Part shown: positions 26,609 through 35,747 of the stretch, piece after piece
Layout: the number at the start of each line of letters is the position of its first letter
How positions within the stretch are numbered: position 1 is the first letter of the stretch
DNA from: Sphingobacterium sp. UGAL515B_05
Lineage (GTDB): Bacteria; Bacteroidota; Bacteroidia; Sphingobacteriales; Sphingobacteriaceae
Direction: 5' to 3'
DNA: 64,000 bases
Assembly (NCBI RefSeq): GCF_033097525.1
Contig: NZ_CP109907.1
Location: 3,906,001 to 3,970,000, forward strand
Position numbers and translations under genes: made by a program
The notes under the pieces: model-generated
Databases searched by the model: none
Seen by the model: the letters and a program-made list of their open reading frames with translations, nothing else
Told to the model about the DNA's origin: nothing

Positions 26609-28837
26609 ATGAAAAAAATAGTAGGAAGTTTTCTACTTTGTGCATTAGCGCTAAATAGTTTTTCGCAAGACTGGATCCCTCAAAAGCGGGATAAAAATGT
26701 GCTGTTCAGATTGCTGGATTGCCAATATGAAGGAGCAAAATTGGTAAATAGTTCGACAATAGGAGGGCGTTCGGACAATTGGAATGTCACGCAGGAGGTT
26801 TTGAAAAAGAAGGGAACCAATGAGGTGACCTACCGATTTACCTTTAAGGCGAAAAGAGCGATGAAGGATGCGGGGGTAGCTGTCGCTTTTGATGCTTATG
26901 ACTGGTCGAGCGATAATTTTGTGATGATTCCCGCGGTTGTTTATAATGGCAATCGCCAACGGATCGTCAACCGGGAATATGCAACTGGTCTCGACAAAAC
27001 AGATTATTACCGAAAAGATCTAGCACTAACCTCCAATCCGATCCCACAACTTTCACCAGAATTCGGTGCAAAGTCAAAATTGGAAGTGAATATCAGTAAT
27101 ACAAGTACACCCGTAATGGCCTACTTAGACCGAAAACAACAGAAGGGCGTTTTCCTGTTTACTGATCAGGGAATTACTTGGAAAAATGAGGTAAAAGACC
27201 ATGCATTGATTGTTGAAGAAAGTAAGGATCGAAGTGTCGCAAGTTTTGTCGTCAGTGCGCCGGGTGTGCGGTCGCGGAAACCCGAATTTATCGGTTTTAG
27301 CGAAAGCCCTGATCGGGGAATATCGGTCGCCCAAGGTGATGAATTGCAGATTCGCGTTACACGATTAGAATTTCAGTCCGCAGATGTACCGTATTTGTAC
27401 ACTCGATTTATGCAAGAACGAAAATTGCATATCAAGGAAGCTACTCCCCGCAATTTAATGCCGATGAGTGAGGTTTTTACGCGTATGGCAAAAAATATTG
27501 ATGAACGCTATTATGCAAAAGACGGTGTTGGATTTTACTGCCCTGAGAATGCAGATTGGATGTCCTATGGCTGGGTGGGTGGATTGATCAATACCTATCC
27601 TATGCTGGCTTTGGCAGATACGACACATTTCAATCGTGTAAGGAATACCTTTGATTTTGCCCTGCCAAAAGGCCGGGGAGCAAGCGGATACTACTATGAT
27701 GTACTTGGTGCGGATGGGAAGGTGATCTACCGTGATGGCGCCAAACTAAATCCAGGTATCGGATTGACGCGTAAAAATGCGGATGTACTGTACTGGATGG
27801 TGAAACAATTTATGCTGCTGAAAAAGCAGGGCAAATCTTCTTTGATTTCCAAAGAGTGGGAAAACTCAACCCGGCAACTTGCGGATGCCTTTGTAAAGAC
27901 TTGGCAAGAAGAAGGAACCTGGGGTAATTATATAGCGGTTGAATCGGGTAAAATTGCGGCGTATAACACGACAGGTGGAGCGATGGCTGTTGCTGGCTTA
28001 GCCTTGGCAGCTTCTTATTTCCATAACGATCAGTATCTCAACGTGGCAAAAGAAGCTGCGAATAAATATTACGATGAGTTTGCCCTGGTCGGATTTACTT
28101 CGGGTGCTTGCGGGGATATTCTCCAAAATGCCGATTCGGAAACTGCAATTGCATTGACGACTTCACTAATGACGCTTTTTGAACAAACTGGCAAACGCGA
28201 ATACCTGGATCAGGCCAAAAACCTAGCGAATTATACCGCGTCTTGGACAGTATCTTTTCCTTATCAGCTACCTGAAAATACAGCTTTGGCAAAATTGGGC
28301 GCTAATCTTACAGGGGCGGTTTGGGCGAGTACACAAAACAAACATGGTGCCCCAGGGTTTTGCACACAATCTGGCGACGCACTGTTCAAGCTTTTCCGTG
28401 AAACTGGAACGAGCTTATATGCCGATTTGATACGTGATGTAATCCACGCACACGCCGAAGGCATACAACCCAATGGTAAGATCACCGAACGTTTGACCTA
28501 TTGTGATGCGGATAGTCGGGGATCACGTGGCGATGGCGGTAAAACAGGCTGGAACGAAACAAATGGAGCATTGATGGCGCTAGAGATACCCGGACTTTAC
28601 GTCCGAAAGGACAAAGGGACAGCCTATGCCTTTGACCATATCGTTATCAAGACGATAAAGAAAACGAATCAGGGGCTGTCGCTGACACTATATAATCCCA
28701 CGAGCTACGATGCAACTGTAACGGTGTTGGCTGAGGATGCCCATGAAGCCGCGCGACCTTTGGGAGAAAATGCTTTTTGGGACTGGAAGAACAAAGTCAA
28801 CATCAAAGCTGGAGAGTCCGTTGCTGTTGATCTATAA
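26609..28837 (+). CDS. Secreted protein of unknown family, beta-sandwich plus probable (alpha/alpha)6 barrel
   Basis: A 742-residue protein with a signal peptide (1-19, ending near NSFSQD). Residues 20-260 look like an all-beta domain. Residues 280-680 are helix-rich with repeated aromatic and Gly-rich turns (DWMSYGWVGGLINTYPML, AYNTTGGAMAVAGLALAASY, ESADSET-like QNADSETAIALTTSLM), as in (alpha/alpha)6 glycosidases or lyases. The end returns to beta strands. I do not recognise a named CAZy family. Its stop codon touches the start codon of the next gene with no spacing, so the two products are probably made together. Context makes a glycoside hydrolase role likely, without naming a sugar. Confidence 0.6.
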   Translation: MKKIVGSFLLCALALNSFSQDWIPQKRDKNVLFRLLDCQYEGAKLVNSSTIGGRSDNWNVTQEVLKKKGTNEVTYRFTFKAKRAMKDAGVAVAFDAYDWSSDNFVMIPAVVYNGNRQRIVNREYATGLDKTDYYRKDLALTSNPIPQLSPEFGAKSKLEVNISNTSTPVMAYLDRKQQKGVFLFTDQGITWKNEVKDHALIVEESKDRSVASFVVSAPGVRSRKPEFIGFSESPDRGISVAQGDELQIRVTRLEFQSADVPYLYTRFMQERKLHIKEATPRNLMPMSEVFTRMAKNIDERYYAKDGVGFYCPENADWMSYGWVGGLINTYPMLALADTTHFNRVRNTFDFALPKGRGASGYYYDVLGADGKVIYRDGAKLNPGIGLTRKNADVLYWMVKQFMLLKKQGKSSLISKEWENSTRQLADAFVKTWQEEGTWGNYIAVESGKIAAYNTTGGAMAVAGLALAASYFHNDQYLNVAKEAANKYYDEFALVGFTSGACGDILQNADSETAIALTTSLMTLFEQTGKREYLDQAKNLANYTASWTVSFPYQLPENTALAKLGANLTGAVWASTQNKHGAPGFCTQSGDALFKLFRETGTSLYADLIRDVIHAHAEGIQPNGKITERLTYCDADSRGSRGDGGKTGWNETNGALMALEIPGLYVRKDKGTAYAFDHIVIKTIKKTNQGLSLTLYNPTSYDATVTVLAEDAHEAARPLGENAFWDWKNKVNIKAGESVAVDL

Positions 28838-31156
28838 ATGAAAGCTAAAAAATACGATACGTTAAAATTAAAGGGAATGAAATTTCTAAAAGCTAAATTG
28901 CTATGTCTCGGATTGACTGCCTTGTCAACGATGGGCTATAGCCAAACAACATTAAAAACCAATTATTTCAAAATCGTGATTGACCAGAAAGGTTATATCA
29001 CGAGCATGCAGAACATTACAAAAAAATCGAGTCCGGAATTTAGTCCCTCCGATAAACCGTCCCCGTTGATGGTGCTATATAATGCAAAAAAGAGGGTATA
29101 TACCTATCCAAATCAGGCAAGCTATTCTGCAAGTGATAAAATCATGACTTTGCGTTATCCGAACGGTTCGACCGCGCGCATCAGCATCTTACCTCAGGCG
29201 AAGTACTTCAAGATGAAACTCCTTTCTTTGACCAATTCGAAAGAAATTGAGGCAATACAATGGGGATCCTATCATACCAACATAACTAATTTACTGGGCG
29301 AGATTATTGGTGTCAGTCGGGATACAAGTAAAGCGGTCAATTACGCGATTGGTATGCTGGCGCTCAATGATAATACATTGGGTGGAACAGCAGATATTCA
29401 AGGTGATGCAGCGCCATTTCAGTATATTATCCATTCACCGGATGCAGCGCGTTTTCCATTGCCAAATGACTTGCATGAAGGCCAAATATTTACTTTAGGA
29501 GGAAATGGTATCAGCGATGTCGCCTTTTATGCACACAAAGAACCATATTATCGGATTATGTACGGAAATGCGGCTGAGGTGGATAAAAATGGACGAATAT
29601 CTATTAGCTACCAATCTAGGGACCGTAGAAGTCCGCGCGAGGTGTATTATTCGTTGATTCCCAATATGCCTTCAAACAAGCCAAATCATCTGCAGGTTCA
29701 ACCCCTACCCGGTGTCGATTACATCGGGTCTAGTATCGCTTTTTGGGGCAGTCCGGATAGCACAGCCCTGATGGACGTGGTTCAGGATATTGTGCTTAAA
29801 GAGGGTTTGCCACATCCGACAGTCAATGGAAAGTGGATCAAAGATCCGGCGGCCTTTGTACCTGATGTGTTGACTGAGGGGGGACAATATGACAATATGA
29901 TAGAATATGCTGACCGATTGGGATTTAAGGCAATCAGCCTGTACGACCAAGGGTTTTTGCGGCCTGATCGCGGGAATGCAGGTTATATTGACGGTAAAAA
30001 CTTCGATCATAAGCCGCTTAAGTTCGCCGATGGGAAAGCACTTTCTCACAAGGAATATGCGATGTTGGCAGCCAAGCACAACCTGGTTATCGGTCGTACC
30101 CCGATAACGAATGCCCTGGCTCCGGGCACGAAAGATGCCAGTCCGGTTCCGAGCGATAGTATCTGGTATCAACAAAAACGTCCGCTAGCAAAGGCTATTA
30201 GTGCTACAGATACACTCATCTATGTGGATGACCCGACGCATTTGGAGGAAATAGGCAGTTGGGAAGGACACGTCAAAAGCTTAAATATCATTAAAATCGG
30301 CAAAGAGCTTATCCATTATTTAGGTGTGAGCGATACCAAACCTTATCGTTTACTCAATGTGAAACGAGGCTACTGGAAAACAACAGCTACTGCGCATAAT
30401 GCACAGGATACTTTGTACAAACTACAGGTTACCATTGACTATGGTTATGATGGTCTGATTCCGAATATTCAGTTGCAAGATAAAATAGCCGAATATTATG
30501 CCGATGTCTGTGCAATCAATGGTTTGGGCTACTATGATTTTGACGGTCAGGAATTCTTGTTCAACAATGGTCATGGTTACTATTCGGCGAAACGTTTTTT
30601 TCGTAAAATGTTCGAACGTGCGAAACAACATGGATTGGCAGATATTCGTTTTACAGGGGCTACTTTATCCGAAGGATCATGGCATTATCAAAGTATATGG
30701 AACGTAGGTGGCGGTAAAAACTTATATGATGCAGAGACGCGGGAATGGGGAAGTGCGACAAGTCAAGGAAAAGATTTACGTGATGTCTCCTACGCTAATT
30801 TTTTCCCTGTCGGAATGGGCGGGAATTTCCCGATTACCGAAAAGTCTACTGTCGAGGAATATGAGCATATGCAGGCCATGTCTGTGGGTACGGGATCAAC
30901 TTATAGTTTAAAACTGAATCAAAAACAGGTAGAAAGTTGTCCACAGAAAGATGCTATTTTCCAAGCGATCCGCACCTGGGAAAATGCCCGGAGGGCAAAT
31001 GCTTTCCCACGCTGGGTGAAAGAGTATCTGGTGGATCCAACGCAGAGTTTTAGATTAGAAGAACTCGATAAAGATCACTGGAATCTTTATCGTATCAATA
31101 GGGATGGTTCGGGTAAGAGACTATTAACAAAATTGACAAGAGCAAAAGGATATTAA
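28838..31156 (+). CDS. Secreted protein of unknown family, probable TIM-barrel glycosidase
   Basis: A reading frame of 772 codons. An internal ATG at 28877 (MKFLKAKLLCLGLTALSTMG) gives the more normal signal peptide and may be the true start; the ATG at 28838 abuts the previous stop codon. The N-terminal 270 residues look like a beta-supersandwich as in clan-D and GH97 enzymes. The middle (about 310-640) reads like a TIM barrel: MIEYADRLGFKAISLYDQGF and later YYDFDGQEFLFNNGHGYYS, where acidic residues sit at the end of a strand as catalytic residues do. An unusual insertion of about 80 residues (near 435-520) lies inside the barrel. I cannot name a family. It probably works with the preceding gene product. 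Confidence 0.6.
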   Translation: MKAKKYDTLKLKGMKFLKAKLLCLGLTALSTMGYSQTTLKTNYFKIVIDQKGYITSMQNITKKSSPEFSPSDKPSPLMVLYNAKKRVYTYPNQASYSASDKIMTLRYPNGSTARISILPQAKYFKMKLLSLTNSKEIEAIQWGSYHTNITNLLGEIIGVSRDTSKAVNYAIGMLALNDNTLGGTADIQGDAAPFQYIIHSPDAARFPLPNDLHEGQIFTLGGNGISDVAFYAHKEPYYRIMYGNAAEVDKNGRISISYQSRDRRSPREVYYSLIPNMPSNKPNHLQVQPLPGVDYIGSSIAFWGSPDSTALMDVVQDIVLKEGLPHPTVNGKWIKDPAAFVPDVLTEGGQYDNMIEYADRLGFKAISLYDQGFLRPDRGNAGYIDGKNFDHKPLKFADGKALSHKEYAMLAAKHNLVIGRTPITNALAPGTKDASPVPSDSIWYQQKRPLAKAISATDTLIYVDDPTHLEEIGSWEGHVKSLNIIKIGKELIHYLGVSDTKPYRLLNVKRGYWKTTATAHNAQDTLYKLQVTIDYGYDGLIPNIQLQDKIAEYYADVCAINGLGYYDFDGQEFLFNNGHGYYSAKRFFRKMFERAKQHGLADIRFTGATLSEGSWHYQSIWNVGGGKNLYDAETREWGSATSQGKDLRDVSYANFFPVGMGGNFPITEKSTVEEYEHMQAMSVGTGSTYSLKLNQKQVESCPQKDAIFQAIRTWENARRANAFPRWVKEYLVDPTQSFRLEELDKDHWNLYRINRDGSGKRLLTKLTRAKGY

Positions 31157-31195
31157 AAAAACTATATCCGGCCTATTCAGGCCGGATTAGTTTTT
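31157..31195 (+). terminator. Terminator between the unknown TIM-barrel gene and the GH120 gene
   Basis: Perfect 9-bp stem ATCCGGCCT/AGGCCGGAT with a 4-base loop, extended by AAACTA/TAGTTT after a one-base bulge, then TTTTT. The GH120 gene starts 20 bases on. Confidence 0.75.
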
Positions 31196-31215
31196 ATAGC
31201 ATTAAACTGATTAAA

Positions 31216-33144
31216 ATGAAAATTACTTTTTTCTTAACCTGTATTTTCGTTTTGGGATTTGGAACCTCGTCGGCGCAGGTAAAATCGGAACCTCGGGAAT
31301 ACCATGTTGCGATCACTGGAAGTGATACGCAGGCCGGCACTCCTACAAAACCACTCCGTACTATAATGGCTGCAGCCAAACTTGCAATGCCAGGTGATAT
31401 CATCACGGTTCACGAAGGGGTATACCGCGAAAGTATCGTTCCACCACGTGGTGGTTTTTCGGCAAAACAACCGATTACTTACCGTGCAGCAAAAGGTGAA
31501 AAAGTGGTTATTAAAGGCTCGGAAGAAGTGAAGGGCTGGAAGCTGATTGGTGACGATATTTGGCAGCTCGAATTGCCGAATTCATTCTTTGGTACATTCA
31601 ATCCCTATCAGGAGGAAATCCGCGGGGACTGGTTTTGGCCAACACCGAAAGAAAGAAAATATCACCGCGGGGCAGTTTATCTTCATGGTCATTGGCTGAT
31701 GGAAGCTTCTTCTAAAGAACAGCTCTTAGCCGATCATTCGCCGAAAGGGGGATGGTGGGCGTCGGTTGATGGGGAAAAAACGGCTATATGGGCCCGGTTT
31801 CCAAAGGTTGATCCGAACCTGGAACAGGTAGAAATCAATGTTCGACCTCGGGTATTCTATCCGGATCGTCCTTTTGTCAACTACATCAACGTGGATGGTT
31901 TTGTGATGGAACAGGCCGCGACTAACTGGGCACCACCCACTGCCGAACAGGAAGGACTTATCGGTACACATTGGAGTAAGGGCTGGCGTATAGTCAACAA
32001 TACCATACAATATTCGAAATGTGTTGGAATTGCCCTAGGGAAATATGGTGATGCCTATGATAATAAAGATACAGAGTCCGCTGAAGGGTATGTGGGCAAC
32101 ATAAAAAGAGCGTTGGCTTTTGGTTGGAACAAAGACAGTGTCGGCAGTCATTATGTGGGAAATAACAAGATAGCCTATTGCGAACAGGCCGGTATTGTGG
32201 GCAGTATGGGCTGTTCATTCAGCACGGTAGAGCACAATACAATACATGATATCCATATCGAGCGCCTTTTTACCGGCGCTGAAATGGCAGGGATTAAATT
32301 TCATGGCGCTGTAGATGTTAGCATTCGAAATAATCGGATTTATCGGACGAATATGGCAATTTGGTTGGACTGGATGGCGCAAGGCGCACAGATTATGAAT
32401 AACCTGTTTTATCAAAATGATCTCGATATATTTTTGGAGGTAACACATGGGCCTGCGTTGGTTGCCAATAATATTATGCTTTCCCCTAAAAATTTGTCAA
32501 TGAATGCGCAAGGAGCGGCATTCGCGCATAATCTTTTTGCCGGAAAAATCGAAGTTATTGCATACGATAGCCGATTGACGCCATATCTGAAACCGCATGC
32601 AACTGGAATTGTTGCATTAAAGGATAATCCGGCAGGTGATGTGCAGTTTGTCAATAATATTTTTACAAAAGGATCTGATGTCAGTGATTATTATAAAGCG
32701 TATCTTCCCGTGTTGTTGGATGCTAATGTCTATACTAAGGGTAGTATTGCTGTTTCAACTGCCAAAGTAAATGCACGAATGGGGGAAATACATGCCAACG
32801 CCGAGCAGCAGATGAAGTCTTATGTGAGCAAACTTGCAGTAGAACATAATGCGTTGATCGATACGAATGAGGCTGTTCTTGTCAATTTAGTGGAAAAACA
32901 AGGTAAGCTCTACTTGGACTTTCCGTTTCAAGCAAAATGGTTGCAACAGAAGAGAGATTTGGTGACTTCAAGATCGTTAAGTCCAACGGTAATATCCGAG
33001 TTGCCATTTGAGGATCGAAATGGACGGCCTTTGCAGATTGACCGGGACTACTTCGGTAAAGCTCGAAAAAAATCCAATCCGTCTCCAGGTCCATTTGAAT
33101 ATACATGGAAGAAGGAAGAAAAAATAACATTGATTTATGAATAG
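31216..33144 (+). CDS. Secreted GH120 beta-xylosidase-family enzyme
   Basis: A 642-residue right-handed beta-helix enzyme. A signal peptide (1-21) precedes the start of the helix, EYHVAITGSDTQAGTPTKPL. From memory it matches the Thermoanaerobacterium XylC type of GH120 along its length, including PNSFFGTFNPYQEEIRGDW, NWAPPTAEQEGLIG and GTHWSKGW. The two catalytic acids known in XylC are kept with the same 23-residue spacing: Asp385 in WLDWMAQG (nucleophile) and Glu408 in FLEVTHGP (acid/base). The family's reported activity is beta-xylosidase with some arabinosidase activity. Its own terminators on both sides suggest a separate transcript. Family call confident; sugar inferred. Confidence 0.88.
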   Translation: MKITFFLTCIFVLGFGTSSAQVKSEPREYHVAITGSDTQAGTPTKPLRTIMAAAKLAMPGDIITVHEGVYRESIVPPRGGFSAKQPITYRAAKGEKVVIKGSEEVKGWKLIGDDIWQLELPNSFFGTFNPYQEEIRGDWFWPTPKERKYHRGAVYLHGHWLMEASSKEQLLADHSPKGGWWASVDGEKTAIWARFPKVDPNLEQVEINVRPRVFYPDRPFVNYINVDGFVMEQAATNWAPPTAEQEGLIGTHWSKGWRIVNNTIQYSKCVGIALGKYGDAYDNKDTESAEGYVGNIKRALAFGWNKDSVGSHYVGNNKIAYCEQAGIVGSMGCSFSTVEHNTIHDIHIERLFTGAEMAGIKFHGAVDVSIRNNRIYRTNMAIWLDWMAQGAQIMNNLFYQNDLDIFLEVTHGPALVANNIMLSPKNLSMNAQGAAFAHNLFAGKIEVIAYDSRLTPYLKPHATGIVALKDNPAGDVQFVNNIFTKGSDVSDYYKAYLPVLLDANVYTKGSIAVSTAKVNARMGEIHANAEQQMKSYVSKLAVEHNALIDTNEAVLVNLVEKQGKLYLDFPFQAKWLQQKRDLVTSRSLSPTVISELPFEDRNGRPLQIDRDYFGKARKKSNPSPGPFEYTWKKEEKITLIYE

Positions 33145-33173
33145 AAACCGAATAATACCATTAAAATCTTACG

Positions 33174-33197
33174 GGATGCTGTTGAGCATCCTTTTTT
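33174..33197 (+). terminator. Terminator after the GH120 gene
   Basis: Perfect 7-bp stem GGATGCT/AGCATCC with a 4-base loop and six T residues, 30 bases after the stop codon. Confidence 0.85.
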
Positions 33198-33369
33198 GCG
33201 TTTTGTTCGAATAGCAAAGTAATAATCGATTTGAAAGGTGATAATTCGTCGCCGTTGGTTGATAAGAAAGTAAATTTATAGTCTTTGGCAAACTTTTGGT
33301 CGAACATAACCAATTGTCTGTATCTTATCGGATTCCGAAGAGCGAATGAAGTAATGTAAACCATTTTTT

Positions 33370-35685
33370 ATGATAAATCGTATTCAGTTTAGTATCATTT
33401 TATTTTTTGTAGTTTTCAATTGCTATGCTCAGTCCAGGTATGTTAATCCGTTTATCGGTGCAGTTACCAGTGGTGAGAAGGCCGAAACCGGTGGACATGG
33501 TTTCGGTAAAACTTTTCCGGGTGCAGCAACTCCATTTGGCTTAACACAGGTTAGCCCCAACACGATCACTGGTGGAGATAATGGTTCTGGATATAACTAC
33601 GAGCATACCTCCATCGAAGGCTTTGCCTTTACGCAAATGAGTGGGATAGGCTGGTACGGTGATTTAGGTAATTTTTTAGTTATGCCGACTACAGGAGAAT
33701 TAAAAACTTCGGCAGGTAGTGCCGAACATCCAGAAAATGGCTACCGCTCCCGTTTTTCCAAAAAAGATGAAAAAGCAAGTGCAGGTTATTATGAGGTGGT
33801 GCTTTCAGATTATCATATAAAAGCAGAAATGACTGCTGCACCACATAGCGGGATGCTTCGGTTTACCTTTCCCAAACATAAAAAGTCGCGGATTCAGATC
33901 GACTTAGCACGACGGGTAGGTGGTACATCTACGGAACAATATGTGAAAGTGGTGGACAACCATACCATCCAAGGATGGATGAAGTGTACGCCCGAAGGTG
34001 GCGGTTGGGGAAATGGCGACGGGAAGGCAAATTATACGGTCTATTTTTACGCCCAATTTAGTAAGCCTTTTACCGAAACGGGAGTATGGAGTTGTGCCAT
34101 TCCCGAGGGACAAAAACGGAAATTGGAGGATGTCACAAGTGCCAGTTATCAAGAGATGGTTTCCAAATCTGTCGTCACAAAAAATATCGGCATTATGGAA
34201 GGTAAACATTTGGGGTTTTATACCGAATTCCCTACACAAGCAAATGAGCAGGTCTTAATGAAAGCTGGAATTTCATTTGTCAGTATGGAGGGAGCCAAAA
34301 ATAACCTTGAAACAGAAATCAAAGATTGGAACTTTAACAATGTATTGGAGCAAACGCAGAAACGATGGGATGATGCATTAGGGAAAATCGAGATTCACGG
34401 TGGGACAGAAGACGAGAAAACTGTTTTTTACACGGCTTTGTATCATTCGATGATCGATCCGCGAGATTTCTCGGATGTAGATGGAAAATACGTTGGCGGT
34501 GACGGACATATTCACCAAACGAAAGATTTTACCAAGCGAACAGTATTTAGCGGCTGGGATGTTTTTCGAAGTCAGTTTCCTTTGCAAACGATTATTAATC
34601 CGACTATCGTAAACGATATGATCAATTCTTTGGTCACATTGGCCGAAGAAAGTAAACAGGATTATTTAGAGCGCTGGGAATTTTTGAATGCGTATAGTGG
34701 CTGTATGATCGGAAACCCTGCCGTATCGGTTATTACGGACGCCTATATGAAAGGGATATCCAACTTTGATGTAGAAAAGGCATATAAATATGCACGACAG
34801 ACAGTTGAAAAATTTGGCAATGGAGAAAAGGGAACTACAGGAGAAATTTCGACGACATTGGAATATGCTTACACAGAGTGGTGCCTGTCTCAATTAGCAA
34901 AACGATTAAATAAAACGGCTGATGTGGATTTATATGCTCATCGTGCGCAAAGTTATAGAAATCTCTTTGATCCGACAGTTGGTTGGTTTCGACCGAAAGA
35001 ACAGGATGGTACATGGAGTAAATGGCCAGAAATGGGACGCTTAACCCAAAATTATGGCTGTGTTGAGAGCAATCCTTATCAGCAGGGATGGTTTGTCCCC
35101 CATGATGTGGATGGACTTGCAGGCCTTTTGGGTGGTAAGCAAAAAACCATCGCGGATCTCAACAGTTTTTTTGAACTCGCTCCGCAAGATATGATGTGGA
35201 ATAATTATTATAACCATGCCAATGAACCGGTACACCATGTACCCTTCTTGTTTAATCGTTTAGGAGCACCATGGCTCACACAAAAATGGACGCGTGAAAT
35301 TTGTTCACGTGCCTATCATAATTCAGTTTATGGTCTGATAGGTAATGAAGATGTGGGGCAAATGTCCGCATGGTATGTATTGGCGGCATCTGGAATACAT
35401 CCTATTTGCCCAGGGGACACACGTTATGAAATCACAAGCCCTGTATTTAATACAGTCACCTTTAAACTTGATCCCAAATATGATTCGGGGGCACAGTTTG
35501 TAATTAAAACAGAAAATAATTCGCCTGAAAATCGCTATATCCAAAAAGCTGAACTTAATGGTGTCCCTTATAATAGCTGTTTTATAGATCACAATGAAAT
35601 TATGCGAGGGGGAACCTTGGTGCTATTTATGGGGAGAGAACCGAATAAACAATGGGGGCTGGGTAAAACTTTTGAAACACAATAA
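33370..35685 (+). CDS. Secreted GH92 family alpha-mannosidase-type enzyme
   Basis: A 771-residue calcium-dependent inverting glycosidase. A signal peptide (1-20) precedes the family opening VNPFIGAVTSGE and GHGFGKTFPGAATPFGLTQV. The second, (alpha/alpha)6 domain contains the acid region CVESNPYQQGWFVPHDV with Glu566 and the base region GNEDVGQMSAWYVLAASG with Glu660-Asp661. In characterised GH92 mannosidases the acid region usually reads EGNAWQYTW; here it is ESNPYQQGW, so the +1 site and perhaps the substrate differ. It may remove alpha-mannose or a related sugar from side chains. It begins the long run of closely spaced enzyme genes to 48.5 kb. Confidence 0.9.
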   Translation: MINRIQFSIILFFVVFNCYAQSRYVNPFIGAVTSGEKAETGGHGFGKTFPGAATPFGLTQVSPNTITGGDNGSGYNYEHTSIEGFAFTQMSGIGWYGDLGNFLVMPTTGELKTSAGSAEHPENGYRSRFSKKDEKASAGYYEVVLSDYHIKAEMTAAPHSGMLRFTFPKHKKSRIQIDLARRVGGTSTEQYVKVVDNHTIQGWMKCTPEGGGWGNGDGKANYTVYFYAQFSKPFTETGVWSCAIPEGQKRKLEDVTSASYQEMVSKSVVTKNIGIMEGKHLGFYTEFPTQANEQVLMKAGISFVSMEGAKNNLETEIKDWNFNNVLEQTQKRWDDALGKIEIHGGTEDEKTVFYTALYHSMIDPRDFSDVDGKYVGGDGHIHQTKDFTKRTVFSGWDVFRSQFPLQTIINPTIVNDMINSLVTLAEESKQDYLERWEFLNAYSGCMIGNPAVSVITDAYMKGISNFDVEKAYKYARQTVEKFGNGEKGTTGEISTTLEYAYTEWCLSQLAKRLNKTADVDLYAHRAQSYRNLFDPTVGWFRPKEQDGTWSKWPEMGRLTQNYGCVESNPYQQGWFVPHDVDGLAGLLGGKQKTIADLNSFFELAPQDMMWNNYYNHANEPVHHVPFLFNRLGAPWLTQKWTREICSRAYHNSVYGLIGNEDVGQMSAWYVLAASGIHPICPGDTRYEITSPVFNTVTFKLDPKYDSGAQFVIKTENNSPENRYIQKAELNGVPYNSCFIDHNEIMRGGTLVLFMGREPNKQWGLGKTFETQ

Positions 35686-35747
35686 ATACTAGGGAGATGA
35701 TGGTTGTTAATCGTCTTATTGTAGAATATGACTAAAGATTTTATTTT

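Noticed and set aside
31216..33144. Right-handed beta-helix protein as a polysaccharide lyase or GH141 fucosidase
   Set aside because: The paired WLDWMAQG and FLEVTHGP motifs with a 23-residue spacing and the full-length similarity point to GH120.
33161..33364. A 67-codon open frame on the - strand between the GH120 and GH92 genes
   Set aside because: It overlaps the GH120 terminator, shows no recognisable motif and sits in an AT-rich promoter region; chance frame is more likely.
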